DNA of 64,000 nucleotides from Leucaena leucocephala. Taxonomy: Eukaryota; Streptophyta; Magnoliopsida; Fabales; Fabaceae. Shown here one piece after another: positions 1-10,947 of this stretch. The stretch lies in contig CM073518.1 in NCBI GenBank assembly GCA_037074615.1, positions 10,292,001 through 10,356,000 of the forward strand, in the 5' to 3' direction. The translations under genes were made by a program, and so were the position numbers. The notes under the pieces were generated by a model that worked only from the letters and a program-made list of their open reading frames with translations, did no database searches and was not told where the DNA came from. Numbering within the stretch: position 1 is the stretch's first letter; the number at the start of each line of letters is the position of its first letter.

Positions 1-3000
1 AACATCCCTAATTTCTGTACTAAGTTGTATGTACAGATTGAATAAAATATATGAGATGTTTAGGAAAAGATGTGGCCATATTTATGTAAAGAAAATGATT
101 AATTGGAAGAGGAAGAAAGTCTAGGAGCCAAAGTGCAAAATTACAAAAATGCCACTGTGAAGCCTTGAGAAACTAGAAGTAAATGGAGGGCATTTTGGTC
201 ATTTCACACAATGGATGGATATAAGAGGAAATTTGATAGTAAATTATTATAATTAATATGAGAATTTATGGAGTTGACAGAAGTCAAAAAGGAGTCTTGT
301 AGAATTAATTATGAAATTTACGGTGAAAAAGGACACCGATAAAGGGTTAAAGGAAATATATATAATTTTTAACAGGACTTCTGGGTCTCAGAAAATTATG
401 AAACTTTGTAGAGAATTCATTTTATATTAGAATGAATTTCTAAAAATGTTAGAACAATTAAAGGAGGTGTTTAACATTTATTCTAAGATCAGGATAATTT
501 ACGGATATCGGTATGAGGAAAGTACATTGGGATTTGGGCCAGTTAGCTATTGGACCTAAAAGAGGCCCAACATTTCGTCCTAGGCCATCCCAATAAGGCC
601 CAAAAGTTATCTTGGAGCCCAAGTCCAAATAATAAATAATTTATGGATTTTTGAAAAGAAAGAAAAAGAGAATAAAGTAAGAATTAGGTGTTGCACATGG
701 TGGGACCCACAAGGACACAAGAATGGCACCCAAAAAGAGGAAGGGTTAGGTGTACCAAGGGAGGCCATGCTAGTGATGTCATGGTGGTAAGGTCTTGAGT
801 GAAAAGTGAAAAGACATTCCAAGATCAAACCTTTAACCATTAGATCAAATAGTTTCCAAAGTGATCTTGGCCTTCAAATGGCACATGACTTTTGCTATAA
901 ATACCCCCCCTTTCCATTCATTATTCACACCTAAGAGATCCTTTAGAAAGAGAAGTGAGTTCTAGAGAAAGAAAGTGGAAGAAAGCAAGGAAGAAGCAAG
1001 GGTCTTGAAGGAGCAAGTAAGGTAAGTTGTCTCCTTGCTTCTACCTTTTGTTCTTATGGTTTGTGCTTGAGTTTAAGTGATTTTTGAGGCTTAAATATTG
1101 GGGAAATGCTGCTGGAATTTCTATGTATATGTGAGAGGAACATGAGTTTTATGTCATAGATAGTTTAAACAAGCTAGTTGCATGGTTGGTTGTTGGATTA
1201 AGTTGATGTTCTTGACTTTACCATGGAAGAACATTTCGGTTTGCACTGTTCATGCACTGTTCATGATAGAAAGAGATGGAATTTCAATGATTTAATGCTT
1301 CCATTGAGTTTATATGATAATTTTGTGTAGGATTGGAAAGGTTTTGAACCTTGGAAACCATTGGAATTAAAGGTTATAATGTTGAAAATTCCTCACGGTT
1401 ACTGTTCACTCGCGTGAACAGTGATTTGAATTTCATGATTTTGATACTTCCAATGGTCTTAAAATGAGATTTTGTGTGGGGTAAAGTGGAGGAACAAGTA
1501 TGGGAAGCATTGGAATCAAAATGAGAATTTTTGAAAGAATTATGCATATTTTTCAAATCTGTCCGGAACAGTGTATAGTTGCTGGAATTTGGTTGTTTTG
1601 AGTTCATAAATGGATTCAAAAGGCCAAATTGTGTAGGGTAAGGTCAAGACATCAATTGATTGAAAGGCAAAGTCAATTGGTAAAGATTAAAGGAAGTTAT
1701 GTTACTTAAAGTAAGCTTAGTATGCAAGAGAAGTTAGATTGTAATGGTTGGATGGTAATGTGATGTTAGGAATTGCTTGGTGTGCTCAAAAGAGGGCAGC
1801 CACATAGCAAGGAAAAGTAAGAAGGAAGAAGCAAAGTTAAAGTGGAAAGAAGTAAAGCAATAAGGTAGTAAACTTACCCTAAACTTGTATGTATTGAATG
1901 TTATGCTTGATTGTGCTATGACTTTGTTGAATTGTGTGCATATGTGTATATGATTGAAGCTCTGTTTCTATGATTACCTTGGCCAATTGTATTTCATATG
2001 TTACATGGAAGCATGCACATTACACAATGTTTACACTTTAACAAGCAAGCACAAGTATTTACTTTAATGCATGCATTGTTTAGTACCGTTTGCTACTGAG
2101 ATTCCCCCGAATCTCATCCCCTATTTATAACCCATTACAGAGAGGTTATGTCAAAGTGAATTTTGAGAATGCTGTAAGACGCCGTTATGCTGCCGATTTT
2201 CAGACTAAACATAAGGAGATGATACGTACTGTGTATGTAGGTACTGTCTAAGGAGTCTGGAAGTGAGTGGACCTAGTCGGTTCATCCAGTCTTTCCTGGG
2301 TACTTACGTAGAATGGTAATTCTCACGGGAATTACCGAATCAGTACAAGATCAGTTATTTTTACAGATGAAGTATAGTAGTTATACTGCCGGATTTCAGG
2401 CAGGAAAGATGTAATAGAGATACGAGGATTTTGTTCATGCCCTGTTGTATAAAGATTTATTATTTAATGATAAGTATTGTTTGGCATGTTTGTTTGATAT
2501 GTGATTAATGTATGCATATGTATGTAAAGTTGCTTGCTGGAATTTGCCACCATGAACAGTAACTCGTGGTGATATAGTGATGTTTCATCTATAAGTAAAA
2601 ATAGTAAATGATTAAATAAATGTATGATATGTTTATGATAAATAGTAGACATACCAATCTTCGATTTGATATATAGAATGTCTCATTTCGATGTCTACAC
2701 ATGGAGATATAAATTATCAAAGTTGGGACCAAAATGCTGGATTCAGGAGAAACACGCTGGATGAACAGTAAAGTTGTAACTTTGACTGACGTTGACTTGG
2801 ACAACGAATGGTCAACAAGTTATTTTTCCTTGAAATAGTATTGAGTTAGCTTCATGTAGAAATTTGAACCACTGCATTCCGATTTTTCTAGAATTAGTTA
2901 TGATTTTTTGAAGTCAGGTCACTCATCTGGAATTTACACAGTGAACAGTGCTCGATAAGAGTAAAACTTCAGATTGAGAAATTGGACTTTAATGACCTTG

Positions 3001-3059
3001 AAAGTGGTTCTAAATACTACCAATTGGTCCCTAAGATGTACAAAAATAAGGATGTTTCA
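1..3059 (+). mobile_element. LTR A1 (Ty3/gypsy-type LTR, left end cut by window)
   Basis: The window opens three bases inside this LTR: it starts AACATCCCTAATTTCTG, where A2 and A3 start TGTAACATCCCTAATTTCTG. It ends GGATGTTTCA at 3059. A TATAAATA box followed by a C-run lies at 896-903, then a GA-rich leader, a splice-donor-like AAGGTAAGTT at 1019-1028, and the stem-loop GAGATTCCCCCGAATCTC at 2098-2115. No coding frame. The right flank (3060 on) is the end of a C-type LTR, so A1 inserted into it. Solo LTR or part of a full element cannot be told because the left side is outside the window. Confidence 0.8.
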
Positions 3060-3220
3060 ACTTCCACTGTTTACACATAAGTCCCCGTACCTTTACTCAT
3101 TCGTAGCTCAGTCCCTGAAACTCTTTGCGTTCGTCTGGGACTTCTACTAAAAAGGGGTCTAGTAGCCTCTTAATCTTAGGCTATCTCTGCATCTCTAGGC
3201 CTGAAAATTGGGATGTTACA
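3060..3220 (-). repeat. Terminal fragment of a C-type LTR
   Basis: This stretch matches the last ~160 bp of LTR C as read on the plus strand (compare 9729-9887): the words ACTTCCACTGTTT, AAAAGGGGTCT and GGGATGTTACA occur in the same order. It is the part of an older LTR lying right of the A1 insertion. The 5 bases after it are CCAAG. Confidence 0.7.
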
Positions 3221-3343
3221 CCAAGTCCAATAATGAATAATTTATGGATTTTTAAAAAGAAAAAAAGGAGAATAAAGTAAAAATTAGGGTTTGCACATGG
3301 TGGGACCCACAAAGACTTTACACATGGCGTACAAGGCAAGGGG
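3221..3343 (+). repeat. Interior fragment of an A-type LTR
   Basis: Resembles A1 at about 613-735 (words AATAATTTATGGATTTTT, GAATAAAGTAA, CACATGGTGGGACCCACAA). It looks like the host of the C-type fragment at 3060-3220, so at least three insertion layers are packed into the first 3.3 kb. Short and diverged. Confidence 0.6.
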
Positions 3344-6300
3344 TGTAACATCCCTAATTTCTGTACTAAGTTGTATGTACATGTTGAATAAAATATGAGA
3401 TTTTTAGGAAAAGATGTGGCCATATTTATGTAAAGAAAAGGATTAATTGGAAGAGGAAGAAAGTCTAAGAGCCAAAGTGCAAAGTTATAAAAATGCCACT
3501 GTGATGCCCTAAGAAACTAGAAGTAAATGGAGGGCATTTTTGTCATTTCACACAATAGATGGATATCAGAGGAAATTTGATAGTAAATTATTATAATTAA
3601 TATGAGAATTTATGGAGTTGACAGAAGTAAAAAAGGAGTCCTGTATAATTAATTATGAAATTTACGGTAAAATAGGACACTGAAAAAAGTTTAAAGGAAA
3701 CATATGAAATTTTTATCAGGACTTCTGGATCACAGAAAATTATGAAACTTTGAAAAGAATTCATTTTATATTAGAATGAATTTCTAAATATGTTAGAACA
3801 ATTAAAGGAGGTGTTTAGCATTTATTCTAAGATCAGGGTAATTTAAGGATATCGGTATAAGGAAAGTACATTGGGATTTGTGCCAAATAGCTATTGGACC
3901 TAAAAAGAGGCCCAACATTTTTGTCCTAGCCCAGCCCAATAAGTCTCAAAAGTTATCTTGGAGCCCAAGCCCAATAAGGAATAATTTATGGATTTTGAAA
4001 AGAAAAAGAAAAGAGAATAAAGTAAGAATTAGGGTTTACACATGGTGGGACCCACAAGGACTCAAAAATGGTGCCAAGAAGAGGAGCTTAGGTGTCCCAA
4101 GTAATGTCATGCTAGTGATGTCATGGTGGTGAGGTCATGAGCCAAAGAGAAAAGATATTCCAAGATCAAACCTTTAACCATTAGATCAAATAGTTTCCAA
4201 GGTCATCTTGGCCTTCAATTTTCTCAAGACTTTTGCTATAAATACCCCCTCATTTGCAAGCCAAAACCGTGAGCAAGAAAGGGGAAGGAAGCTCTTGCAA
4301 AATATTTCTCAAGCAAGGAAGAAGCAAGGATCTTGAAGAAGCTTGTAAGGTAAGTTGCTGCCTTGCTTCTAGACTTTGTTCTTATGATTTCTTCTTGAGT
4401 TTAAGTTAGTATTGAGGCTTGAATCTTGGGGAAATGATGCTGAAATTTCTTTGGATATGTCATAGGAATATGTGTTTATGTTCTAGATAGCTTGCACAAG
4501 CTTAAACAAGCTTGAATCACATGATAATGGCTTAGGAATCCATGCGTGTTTGTGAATCCATAAAGGTGTTCTTTTCTGTACAGTACAAAATCACTGTTCA
4601 TATGTTGGAATTTCGTGGTTTTTATGCTTCCAATGGGTTTAGAATGTAATTTTGTGTGGGATTATAGTAGGAAAACAAGTATTGGAAGCATTGGAACCAA
4701 AATGGGAAATTTTGGAGAAAGGGAGCTTCTTTTCGGTACTGTGCAGAACTTTCTGAAGCAAATGGATTCTGGAATTTTTTAATACATATTTGGATTCTAC
4801 ATGAAAAATTATGTGGAAATGAACCATGATAGTTTAGTTTGGAAAGATATAAACATATGTCACAAAGTAGAGAAAGAAAGGGGTATATTGAAGCCTAGAC
4901 TTGGAATGTGTTTGGAATGGAGTTGTAATTTGGTAATTGTCTTATAATGTCTAGGTTTTGACATTTGTGGCAAGAAAATATCACTCCAAGAAGGGAAGGA
5001 CAAGGATCTACAAGAGGTAGCAAGAATACTTAACTATAAACTTATGTGCTTTGATTGATTTGCTTACTTGTTATGCATGAAGGTTTGGTTGAGCATGGAA
5101 TATTATGTGATGATGTTTATGATGATGATGTGCTATGAGTATGTGCCAATCCTTGCAATATATGTCATGACAATATGCATGTTAGAGTTTTCTTATGTAT
5201 AAGCATGAATTAGCTCCAATTGCATGATAACATGTTAGGCATTTAATCAAACATGCATAACCTTATAGTTTATATTACTTGCTATTGAGATTTCCATGAA
5301 ATCTCATTCCTTCCATATCAATAAATATTGCTCTAGGTGCTGGATCTTCTCAAGGAAAGAGGGTAAATATAGATAGACGACTGTATATAACTTGAAAGAG
5401 TGTGCACTTTACTTACAAGATGATATTTTGGTATGTATATTGCATGCTACTTCCAAATCCGATCTGAGGTAGGGTACTTCCATCGATAGTTTTATTGACT
5501 TATCCGATGAGTTTTCATATGAAATTTGGTATGAATATAGATAAGATCAAGATATTCAAATGTACATCAAGAACGCCTCATTTGGTTAAGAATTCGAATT
5601 GTTATGATTTTTCAAATTTGGGAGATAAAAACTGGAATAAGATAATACGGCTACTTAGAGGCAGTGAGGTTCATGCGCTAATTTCATATAGTAAATGAAT
5701 GAGTTTTTCCATGATTTTTGGTGAGATTAAAGTAAACATTCTTATATTTAAATCTATAGGTAATTCGACTCAATTGGATAAGTATATAAGGAGAAATGAA
5801 TTTTTGAAAATGGGGCAAAGAAACTGGAACTTCCAGATTTACCAAATGAACAGTAAAGTTCAACGAATAAACTGATTTGATCTGGACAAGGAAGCCTCAT
5901 TTTCATATTTTTCTCTCAAATTTAAATGAAACATATTTCATTAGAAATTGGAATCACCTCAATATGATTTTTCTAGATTTAATTATGAATTTCCAAAATT
6001 CAGACTGTAATCTGGAATTACCCAATAAATAGTGACACTAAACAGTACCGAAAGCCTAACTTGTGAAAATTCATGTTTTTAAGGTTAAGAGGTATTCCAA
6101 TGATCTAAGATAATTCCAATTGAGTATATGTAAGGTTAAGATTTAAGGTTAAGGTTTAAATATATTTACTAGAAAATACCGTTGTGCTGGTAGACTATAC
6201 AGAGTACTGTGTACGAAGGTGCTGTCTAAGAGGCTAGAAGTGAGTGGACCTAGCCGGTTCATCCAGTCTTTCCTGGGTACTTACGTAGAATGGTAGTTCC

Positions 6301-6416
6301 CATAGGGAATTACCGAATTAGAAAAGTTATTTTCTGCCAGGATTTCCGGCGAGATATAATCCAGTTGAGAGTGCTATAGTAAGAGTATTCTGAGAGATAT
6401 AAAGAAGGATGTTTCA
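3344..6416 (+). mobile_element. LTR A2 (probable solo LTR, family A)
   Basis: Begins TGTAACATCCCTAATTTCTG and ends GGATGTTTCA. It has TATAAATA at 4237-4244, AAGGTAAGTT at 4347-4356, and the stem-loop in its alternative form GAGATTTCCATGAAATCTC at 5287-5305. Its second half is closer to A3 than to A1. No coding frame and no primer site or polypurine tract next to it, so a solo LTR is likely. The flanks AGGGG and CTTAT do not match, so the TSD is lost or was never shared. The 40 bp from 6417 to 6456 hold nothing I recognise. Confidence 0.75.
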
Positions 6417-6755
6417 CTTATCTGGTACTATTTATTAGGTAATTTCATATTGATGTTGATAAGACACATTTTGTATACGGTTTCTATGACAATTTTGAGA
6501 GTTTCATAATAACTTTACCATTCATTTCATGCCTAAAATTGTACTTTTGTGTATTACATAATTGTACATGGCAATGTGCTAATTAAAGGGTAAAATGGTA
6601 AAATAACACTTCCAAACTGCATATATTCTTTTATCTACTGATCTGGACTTTTACAGTGAGCTTTTATGTTGAATTGCAGGTACTTTGGAAGAGAACAAGG
6701 ACCAGGAAAGAAATCGAAAGTCAATGAAAGTGGAACCACGCCTCTGTGCTATTTA

Positions 6756-6851
6756 GTCGCGACTACAGTGTCCTAAGGTCGCGACCCATAATGCTTCTGG
6801 AAGATTCTCACCGTTCATAGGTCGCGACCAAAAAATGTATATGGTCGTGAC
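6756..6851. repeat. GTCGCGAC palindrome array, B 5' LTR
   Basis: GTCGCGAC starts at 6756, 6778 and 6821, and GTCGTGAC at 6844: steps 22, 43 and 23. The 3' LTR repeats the first two steps (29570 GTTGCGAC, 29592, 29635). The array ends about 50 bp before the possible TATA box, where promoter elements would sit. The word CATAATGCTT after the second copy also follows a copy in the C arrays. Confidence 0.75.
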
Positions 6852-6900
6852 TAATGGTACAAAATCGCTGAAACTGCACGTTTTGAATTAGGTCATGCTG

Positions 6901-6908
6901 TTATAAGA
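6901..6908 (+). promoter_or_regulatory. Possible TATA box, B 5' LTR
   Basis: TTATAAGA, conserved in the 3' LTR at 29716-29723, just downstream of the palindrome array. Position and composition fit a TATA box, but there is no transcript evidence. Confidence 0.35.
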
Positions 6909-7902
6909 AGAGAGGGAGGCTGCCGGCAAGGAGGAGGCTGATTTTTGGACCTGATTAGGCTAAGAAGCAAAACTCGAGCGCTCTCTACACACTTTCTACT
7001 CATATTCCATCGTTCTACACCATTCACCTTCATCTCTTCATCGTTTCTTTATGGCATCATATCTGAACAGCGATTGCAGTGCAGCAGAAGTCATGAGAGG
7101 CTAGACCTTTAGTCTCTTGGTGATGGATCTATTATCTTGATCTCACGGACTGAAACAGGGAGTTTCTTCTGTTCTAATTTGCATCTTGTCATATTATGAT
7201 TGCTGCAGATTTAGGGTTTTTTATCATATGAACAAATTTTGAATATCGATTGATTATTCTCATATTAGACAATTATAATTTACTTTGGATGTTTTGAATG
7301 TTGGTTTAAATACAATATTTCAGTTTTGAGTTTAAGCTAGTTGAACGGTTGTCAACGATCGTTGCTAATTGATTCGATTGTTTGAATTATAGGGTTAGTC
7401 GATCGACGCTCATTAAAGGGCATTCTTCCATCTGTTTTAAATTACACACTAAGTGATCCTTAGCAGTTCAATAATAGTCTTTAAACTAGCTTTGATCAAA
7501 GGAGTTTAAAGAATATTAGGGTTCTTGACTCAATCGATCGATTGAGGTTTAATTCAAGACTTAGTGATTTCAAACTCTGTATACATTGAGAGCAAGGATA
7601 GATATTTTTCATCATCAAGAGCCTATCATCATATACTACTTTCACAAACTAACCATTTTCCATCTTAAACAAAAACACAAAAGCATCTATTTTACTACAC
7701 CATTATTTTACTGTACCCACAAAACACAAAACCATTTACTCTTTACTCAGGTTTACCATTGAATTTGACATCCAATTTGCTAGGATTCCTTTAGAAAGGC
7801 TCCTTGAGAAGAACGATAGGGTTGTGCCTTATACTACATTACTAGGGTGCAATTCACTTAATTTTGATGGCTCGGACTGCGACAATCCGACGCACTCGCC
7901 AA

Positions 7903-7921
7903 TGGCGTCGTTGCCGGGGAG
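7903..7921 (+). other. Primer binding site of element B (tRNA-Asp type)
   Basis: TGGCGTCGTTGCCGGGGAG begins one base after the 5' LTR. Plant Athila-type elements typically have TGGCGCCGTTGCCGGGGA here, complementary to the 3' end of tRNA-Asp; this copy differs by one transition. The tRNA assignment is from family knowledge. Confidence 0.75.
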
Positions 7922-8029
7922 CCAAGTAATTGGTTCCCTAGTAATTGTTTGTCAATTCCATTGCCTACCTAAGTCATTTTCATTGTTTTTCATTGCATTT
8001 TAGTTTTTAGTAGTTTTTAACTTGCATTA

Positions 8030-9887
8030 TGAAACATCCTCCCATACAGCCCTCAGAGTACACTTGCGGAAGCTATACTAGCTCTTCTTCTGCCTAAACT
8101 CCGGCAGCATAACCGCTACACTTCATCTGTACAAAGAACTGAACCGTACTGATTCGGTAATTCCCTCATGAGAACTACCATTCTACGTAGTACCCAGGAA
8201 AGACTAGATGAACCGGCTAGGTCCACTCACTTCTAGCCTCCTTAGACAGCACTACGTACACAGTACTTATCATATACTGATGTTCAGTCTTTACTCCGGC
8301 AGCATAACGGCGTCTCTTAGGATTCTCTAAATCCACTTCAGCATAACCTCCCTGTAATGGGTTATGGATGGGGATGAGATTCGGGGGAATCTCAGTAGCA
8401 ACAATCATAACAATATATGTAATGCAGTGTGACAGTGCTTGCTTGTGATTGTGTACAGATAAGTATGCTGTGTGCTTCCATGCTTAATAACATATGACCA
8501 TAGCATTACAGCAGAGCTTCAGACATAACATATAAGACAACAATCCAACCAAACAATAGCACATCAAATCACAAAGCCATTACATAGAAGCTAGGATTAG
8601 TTACTACCTGGCTAGCTTAGCAGAACCTTACTATCTCTATTCTGCTTCCAGCTCCGCCAGAACTTCCTTACTTCCTTTTCTCCTTTCTCTCTTCCTTTCC
8701 TTCTCCTTCTCTCTCTTCTTTCTCTCTCATTCTCTCCTCCTCCGCGGGATGCAAATGGAATGGGGGAAGGGGGTATTTATAATGGGGCTCAATGGCACAA
8801 TCGTAATTTCCAGGAACTTTGATCCTACGGTCCTGGTTTTTCCTGGATTTTCCTATTTTCTTTAATTCCTCATTTACTGCATCAGCGGGACAACTCACCA
8901 TGCTGACTCAGCGCCTCATTTTTCACATGCTTGAATTCCCGGGACACCTCAGCATGCTGACTCATCATGCTGACTCACCGGTCCAGTCTCTTGCCTCGTA
9001 ATGCGTGCCCTCAACTTTATCTGCTTTCTGCAGACTAATGCCATGTGGCGACTGGAAGAGATCTTGCACGCTTCCCAATGCCACCCAGATAAGTCCCTGA
9101 CTTTATCTGATCATTCCCTCGGTTATCGTGCCTCCTCGATTTTTGTACCAACCGAGTAACTTTATTCTACTAAACCATTACTTTAATGCCATGTGGCATC
9201 TTGTGGGACCCATGAGTATACCTTATCAGTTTACTTCATGGTTTCCAGATAACCTTTCCTGTATCTGATATCCTACCTCCGGTCTATCTCCAACTGGGTA
9301 ACTATCTCTCTTGGACCTTCACCACTCTTGGCCCGTACGCTTAGCGCCACTTTAGTCACTAGTCGCGACCTCAACATCATCTTGTCGCGACCTTACAATT
9401 CTGTGTACATTAGTCGCGACCAAAACATCTTCTCGTCGCGACCAAAACATTCTATCGTCGCGACCACAACACATTTTAGTCGCGACCATAACACTTTTTA
9501 GTCGCGTCTAAGGCTTTCTGCCACTATTAGTCGCGATATCACTGCTTTCTAGTCGCGACCATACTTCTTTTACGTCGCGACCATAATGCTTTCTTGTCGC
9601 GTATAGCTCTTTCTGTAACCACTAGTCGCGACCATGTTTTACTCTAGTCGCGACCAGAACGGTCAGCTCGTAACTCTTCAACCTTTGACCTTTACATCAC
9701 CCCAAATGGCCATTCTACCCCTTGGGACTTCCACTGTTTGCACATAAGTTCCCGTACCTTTACTTATTCGCAGCTTAGTCCCTAAAAACTCTCTTATGTC
9801 TCTGGGACTTCTGCCCAAAAGGGGTCTGGTAGCCTCTCATTCTCAGGCTATTTCCGTGTCTGAAGGCCTAAAAATTGGGATGTTACA
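8030..9887 (-). repeat. C1 3' LTR
   Basis: On the plus strand it begins TGAAACATCCTCCCATAC and ends GGGATGTTACA. It contains the stem-loop (8376-8393), a pyrimidine-rich tract at about 8670-8742 (GA-rich leader on the element strand), a minus-strand TATAAATA at 8774-8781 and the palindrome array at 9362-9654. Short open frames here recur in all four C LTRs only because the DNA is identical; they show no family motif. Confidence 0.9.
9362..9654. repeat. GTCGCGAC palindrome array, C1 3' LTR
   Basis: Thirteen copies of GTCGCGAC or one- to two-base variants start at 9362, 9384, 9413, 9435, 9457, 9479, 9501, 9530, 9552, 9574, 9596, 9625 and 9647. The steps are 22,29,22,22,22,22,29,22,22,22,29,22 with no exception. 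The 14-bp spacers differ from each other (for example CAAAACATTCTATC, CACAACACATTTTA, CATACTTCTTTTAC), so palindrome and spacing are kept and spacer sequence is not. On the element strand the array is in the 5' part of the LTR, about 600-900 bp before the TATA box. Confidence 0.9.
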
Positions 9888-9926
9888 TTTCTCCTCCCCT
9901 TTAAATAAATTTCGTCCTCGAAATTT
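9888..9926 (-). other. C1 polypurine tract and adjoining hairpin motif
   Basis: 9888-9900 reads AGGGGAGGAGAAA on the element strand, the polypurine tract next to the 3' LTR. At 9907-9926 lies AAATTTCGTCCTCGAAATTT, an 8-bp-arm inverted repeat with a 4-nt loop. The motif TTCGAGGACGAA just before the polypurine tract is common in plant Tekay/Del-type Ty3/gypsy elements. Confidence 0.75.
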
Positions 9927-10947
9927 AATCAGTATCATAGCCAAATTAACTTAACATCTGGCAAAGTACGCATCATAACTGTACATCTCTTCGTAACATG
10001 CCTTTCTTTCTCTGGGTTATCCAATCAGAGTTGAAATCTACTTTCCTCTTATGGACCACTTACTGCACTTATGAGTAGTGTCCATTTCTTTCATATGAAA
10101 TTCTCTCGAATATTACTGTATTCGGGAATTTCTTCTAACTACTCATCATACTTTAAGCATCATATTCTTACTACTTCTCTTGATATCTCGCAGACTGCTT
10201 TAAAATCTGCAACATTTCATCTTTCTTTGCACTTAACATCATACAGAGAGAGGACTTACGCAGCTATTCTTTCTTTACTTTGCTGCTAAACAAAAGCACC
10301 TACTCTAATATGCATAATGCTTGGCCAACATACTGCAGGACTGCATACCTGCTTATGAATGCAAAGCTCTAACATCGGAGCTTAAGCATTCCTGTTCTAA
10401 CTAGGCACAGCTCTAACACTCGGAGCTTGCATAGTTTTAGCATAATCATTAAGCCTGACATCTCATGCAAAGAGTGAAAGCTCTCATTTTCTATTCTCTT
10501 TCATAGCATAACATTCAAACATCTGATTCCTACCAAACAGGGAGCCTCTCTGTCTGTTCATACAATGCACATCTCTAGGTGCGTGTCATATTACACGTTT
10601 ACTACCGTGTATCTCATTACATGCCTTTGATACGTTATCATGGCATATCTAGCCCACTCTAGCTATCTCATGGTGTATTTCACCCTTTCATAACTTATCT
10701 TGTCTTATCACAAAACTAACATAAGACTGGCTTTCTCTTTTTCATAGAACTGTGTTCTATCTCAGCCTTGCCTTAGACCCTCTTCTCTAGGTCTTCTCTA
10801 GCCTTTTAATCTCTTTACCCCTCATCTGGGTAATCTTTATCTACTCATACTTTTCTATTCTTATTACATTGAGGATTTTCTTCTCTGCTTCTCAGAGGAT
10901 TCTCTTCTCTGCTTCTTATTACACAGAGGATTCTCTTCTCTGCTTCT

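Larger units (their letters stand above)
6457..7901 (+). repeat. Element B 5' LTR
   Basis: Starts TGATAAGACACATTTTG and ends GACGCACTCGCCA, directly followed by the primer site. Aligns along its whole length with 29271-30717. It holds GTCGCGAC copies at 6756, 6778, 6821 and a decayed one at 6844. A TTATAAGA sequence at 6901-6908, about 50 bp after the last palindrome, is a possible TATA box. Confidence 0.9.

Noticed and set aside
8217..9001. Small open frames of 60-77 codons found at the same offset in all C LTRs
   Set aside because: They recur because the LTR DNA is nearly identical; no start context, motif or codon pattern supports them.
9362..9654. CRISPR-like look (short repeats with different spacers)
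   Set aside because: The repeat is only 8 bp, palindromic and variable, spacers are 14 or 21 bp, there is no cas gene, and it sits in plant LTRs.
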